Source: Ophiostoma sp. CBS 140.51
Lineage: Eukaryota > Ascomycota > Sordariomycetes > Ophiostomatales > Ophiostomataceae
Assembly (NCBI GenBank): GCA_029298735.1
Contig: JANSLP010000488.1
Span: forward strand, 1-18,240
Direction: 5' to 3'
DNA: 18,240 bases
Below, piece by piece: positions 16,183 to 18,240 of this stretch. Below the pieces are notes generated by a model, which saw nothing but the letters and a program-made list of their open reading frames with translations, made no database searches and had not been told where the DNA came from. The translations under genes were made by a program, and so were the position numbers. The first letter of the stretch is position 1. Every line of letters starts with the position of its first letter.

Positions 16183-16897
16183 GGGGGTAATGAGAAGCGG
16201 AGAAGAGGAGAAGCAGTGACAGGAATCGGCATCGTCATGCATGCCATTCATGTTTGAGAACGAGGGTGAGAGAAATTTTATTCTTTTCTTTCGCTTTACC
16301 AAACGTTTCCGTTGCCGCTTCGTCTCTTATTACGTTCGTATCCGTTGACTTTGACTTTGGCCGAGGCCACTGTCATTGGACCCCGTGAACGGCTGGAATG
16401 CTCACGTCTCACTTGCCTGTAGTATTACGACAACAGTTTGCGGAGAGAACGGCGAGAACAGCGAGAACGGCCACAGAAATCCTCTGGAATGCAGAATAAA
16501 GTGGTTTTTAGTTTTGTTGCATTCCAATTGCCAATTGCCAGCCTGCCCGCCCCGCCTACGCCGGGAATGTAGATGCAAGCTCTTTCACTTTTTGTGTGAA
16601 TGCTCACCGTTCACGCTGCTTCACAAGGTTCACATCGGTTTTCACTTTTTCACTTTACGAAAGTGGGCCAGTTCTCTGTCCCTGATCATCAACCTGCGTA
16701 ATGTCTGTACGCCGCACGGCATCGGCGATGAGTGGCTGATCACGATGACAGAGCAAAAGTATTGATGTGTGGTGTATTCTTAGAGGAGAGAAAAGAATAC
16801 GACACTGTGAGGGACACACTATCAAAACTAAAACGAGTGATGACGGGCCAGGAGATCTCGTTTCTCGTTTCCTCGTTAAACAGAGTGACGGTCGACT
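16183..16897. other. Intergenic region with short repeats
   Basis: No credible gene is visible. A 129-codon plus frame (16376-16765) has random-looking composition. Present are three 9-bp units of GAGAAC(G/A)GC (16445-16471) and a tandem CCAATTG pair (16524-16537). Confidence 0.4.
16445..16471. repeat. Three-copy 9-bp tandem repeat (GAGAACRGC)
   Basis: The units are GAGAACGGC (16445-16453), GAGAACAGC (16454-16462) and GAGAACGGC (16463-16471). There is one mismatch among the three copies. Confidence 0.75.
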
Positions 16898-17056
16898 CTA
16901 TTTTTCGGCGGCGGTCTTGGCAGCGGTCTTGGCGGCTTTGAGTTCTCTCTCGCAAAAGAGAGTGCACTCAACAGGCTCAGCTGGTGTGGCGGTGGGTCCA
17001 CTCCACTCGCACTTTACGAGGCGTCGTGGAGACGTGTACTGATAAGTACCCTCCAT
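16898..17056 (-). CDS. Candidate small protein or terminal exon, Cys-containing with Lys/Ala tail
   Basis: From ATG 17056 the minus strand encodes 52 aa: MEGTYQYTSPRR, then LVKCEWSGP, VECTLFCEREL and a tail of repeated KAAKTAA ending AAEK. The last 20 codons are almost all G- or C-ending, and the peptide is not low-complexity over its first two thirds, both of which argue for real coding. It could be a complete small gene. It could also be the last exon of a spliced gene, since TTATCAG at 17045-17039 is a possible acceptor and would start the exon at 17038. Three cysteines lie in a KCEW...ECTLFC arrangement. I recognise no family. Confidence 0.38.
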   Translation of the reverse strand: MEGTYQYTSPRRLVKCEWSGPTATPAEPVECTLFCERELKAAKTAAKTAAEK

Positions 17057-17404
17057 AAGAGATTTGGTGTGGAGGTACCTGATATTATCTGGCGGTGAAG
17101 AAGTGAAGAGAGCAGACCAAAAAAGGCCATGAGGATGCGAGACAAGGGATGAGAGAAACGAGTTAGAACGACGACAGAAAGGAAACGATGGACAGAAGTT
17201 CTGGGACCTGAGCGAGAAGACACAAAACCTGGGCACGATTGACGCTAGAACCGGTTTGAGTGGGAGGTGAAGCGAGACACTCTGACGTTGGGCGCCTGTT
17301 CCGCTGAAAAAGAGGCAGACAAGAGACAGAAAGACAGGCACAGAGACAGAAAGAGTCAAGACATAACGGACAATTCAGGTACCGTGAGACGTTAATCAAC
17401 GCTT

Positions 17405-17510
17405 CTATCCCTTGCCAGCGGCAATGAAGATGTCATCCTCGTGTCGTTTGAGTGCCTGTCTTTTCACACTGCCACTGTCAATCTTGGACGGTATCCCTTG
17501 AATTTCGTCA
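17405..17510 (-). CDS. Candidate terminal exon, product unknown
   Basis: On the minus strand a strong acceptor (about 45 nt of C/T-rich sequence, then GTTTCTACAG ending at 17511) opens a 106-nt exon. After one base completing a codon, it reads 34 residues (DEIQGIPSKIDSGS, then VKRQALKRHEDDIFIAAGKG) to TAG 17407-17405. The peptide has balanced, protein-like composition. The upstream exons must lie right of 17550. ATG 18148 (MSSQSSVRPGRTRDVRRNQ) followed by a GTTTGAG donor-like sequence is one possible first exon, but I could not find a frame-consistent chain linking the two. Confidence 0.4.
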
Positions 17511-18240
17511 CTGTAGAAACAAAAGTGGAAGGGAGAGAGAAAAGAGGGTGTCCCCCCAAAAGGAAAAAGGCGAATCGATCATGATGTCTGTAGATGATGC
17601 TCGATTGTGCCTGATTGTGTCCTGATTTCTCGATTTCCCTATTCGCACGCAGTTTCTAGTCATCCTGATGATCCGAAACAGCTGACGACAAACTGACGAC
17701 GGATCGCTTCGGATGTCGTTTGTCGACAAAGTCACTCTACGAAGGACTAAAGTCCAAAGAGTACGACCGCATTTCTCAGCACAATGAAGGAGACTGGCTC
17801 GGCTGAGCAGGCTGAGTGAGTGTTGGAAGTCCCCTCTTTTCCCCTCTTCTTTCTTGTCATCCACATCCAAAATCCACATTTACACCCTGGTCGATGACCG
17901 TATCGATATCGACAAGAGAGAGGCAGAGAGGGTGTGGTCAAGTGGTAAAGTGCACGAAAAGTGTAGAGAAAAGTAGAGAAAAGTGTGGCAGGTTCGGTCA
18001 CCGGGCCTCTTTGATGAGAGGATGTCCAGACGAGAAAAGCAATAAATTGATTTTCCTCTTGTTTCTTTTCTGAGGCTCGTAAACTCAAACCCTGGTTACG
18101 ACGGACGTCTCTGGTACGCCCAGGTCGTACGGACGACTGGCTCGACATGGTGTGGGAGATACTTGTATCGGCATATTGTCTTAATGTACGACTTGAAATG
18201 TACTACGTATTGATTTCGCTCAAAGTCTGGTACGTCCCTT
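17511..18240. other. Right-edge region, probably introns and upstream exons of a minus-strand gene
   Basis: No long ORF is present. On the minus strand, C/T-rich tracts followed by AG occur before 17511 and before about 17893, which suggests introns. On the plus strand a short protein-like peptide can be read at about 17709-17804. A tandem GTAGAGAAAA pair lies at 17963-17982. A tRNA A-box-like TGGTCAAGTGG lies at 17936-17946, but no B box or cloverleaf follows. The gene model cannot be resolved from sequence alone. Confidence 0.3.

Noticed and set aside
17936..18008. Possible tRNA gene: A-box-like TGGTCAAGTGG and GGTTCGGTC 3' of it
   Set aside because: The B box lacks the invariant A, and no acceptor stem or anticodon arm can be folded.
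1..18240. Biosynthetic gene cluster, mobile element or defence-like system
   Set aside because: Gene content is unrelated housekeeping and accessory proteins. I found no transposase, reverse transcriptase, terminal repeats, NLR or polyketide/peptide synthetase signatures.

Overview
The window is nuclear DNA from a filamentous ascomycete. Compact, mostly intronless genes with GC-rich third codon positions alternate with long T-rich or A-rich intergenic leaders. The protein set fits Pezizomycotina: a GPI-anchored yapsin-type aspartic protease, a fungal type II membrane nucleotide pyrophosphatase, a G-patch splicing-factor-like protein, and two low-complexity Ser-rich proteins I do not recognise. 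Sordariomycetes is the best guess, perhaps Ophiostomatales or Microascales, but that rests only on general appearance. I found no rRNA, tRNA, transposon, CRISPR array or prokaryotic element.

Layout from left to right. 1-1036: intergenic, with an 11-bp tandem repeat. 1037-1843 (+): class I SAM-dependent methyltransferase whose N-terminus probably lies in an upstream exon. 1844-4101: a 2.2-kb gene-poor stretch with a promoter-like segment, short tandem repeats, a near-palindrome, and the long leader of the next gene. 4102-5688 (+): secreted, GPI-anchored aspartic protease. 5993-7597 (-): RBM5/10-like C2H2/G-patch protein, convergent with the protease. 7598-8069: shared divergent promoter. 8070-10676 (+): ENPP-family phosphodiesterase. 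10677-12829: intergenic, ending in a strong-looking promoter and leader. 12830-13270 (+): small Cys/Tyr-headed, Ser-rich protein. 14361-15269 (-): 302-aa disordered protein with short motifs that look constrained. 15270-18240: no long gene, but several splice-site-bounded segments that look like exons of small spliced genes.

These look like independent eukaryotic housekeeping and accessory genes, not a co-regulated cluster, and I see no biosynthetic cluster or defence-type system. The best novelty candidates are the 146-aa and 302-aa proteins, the putative spliced small genes at the right end, and two separate 11-bp-period repeats that share a CCTG-led unit.
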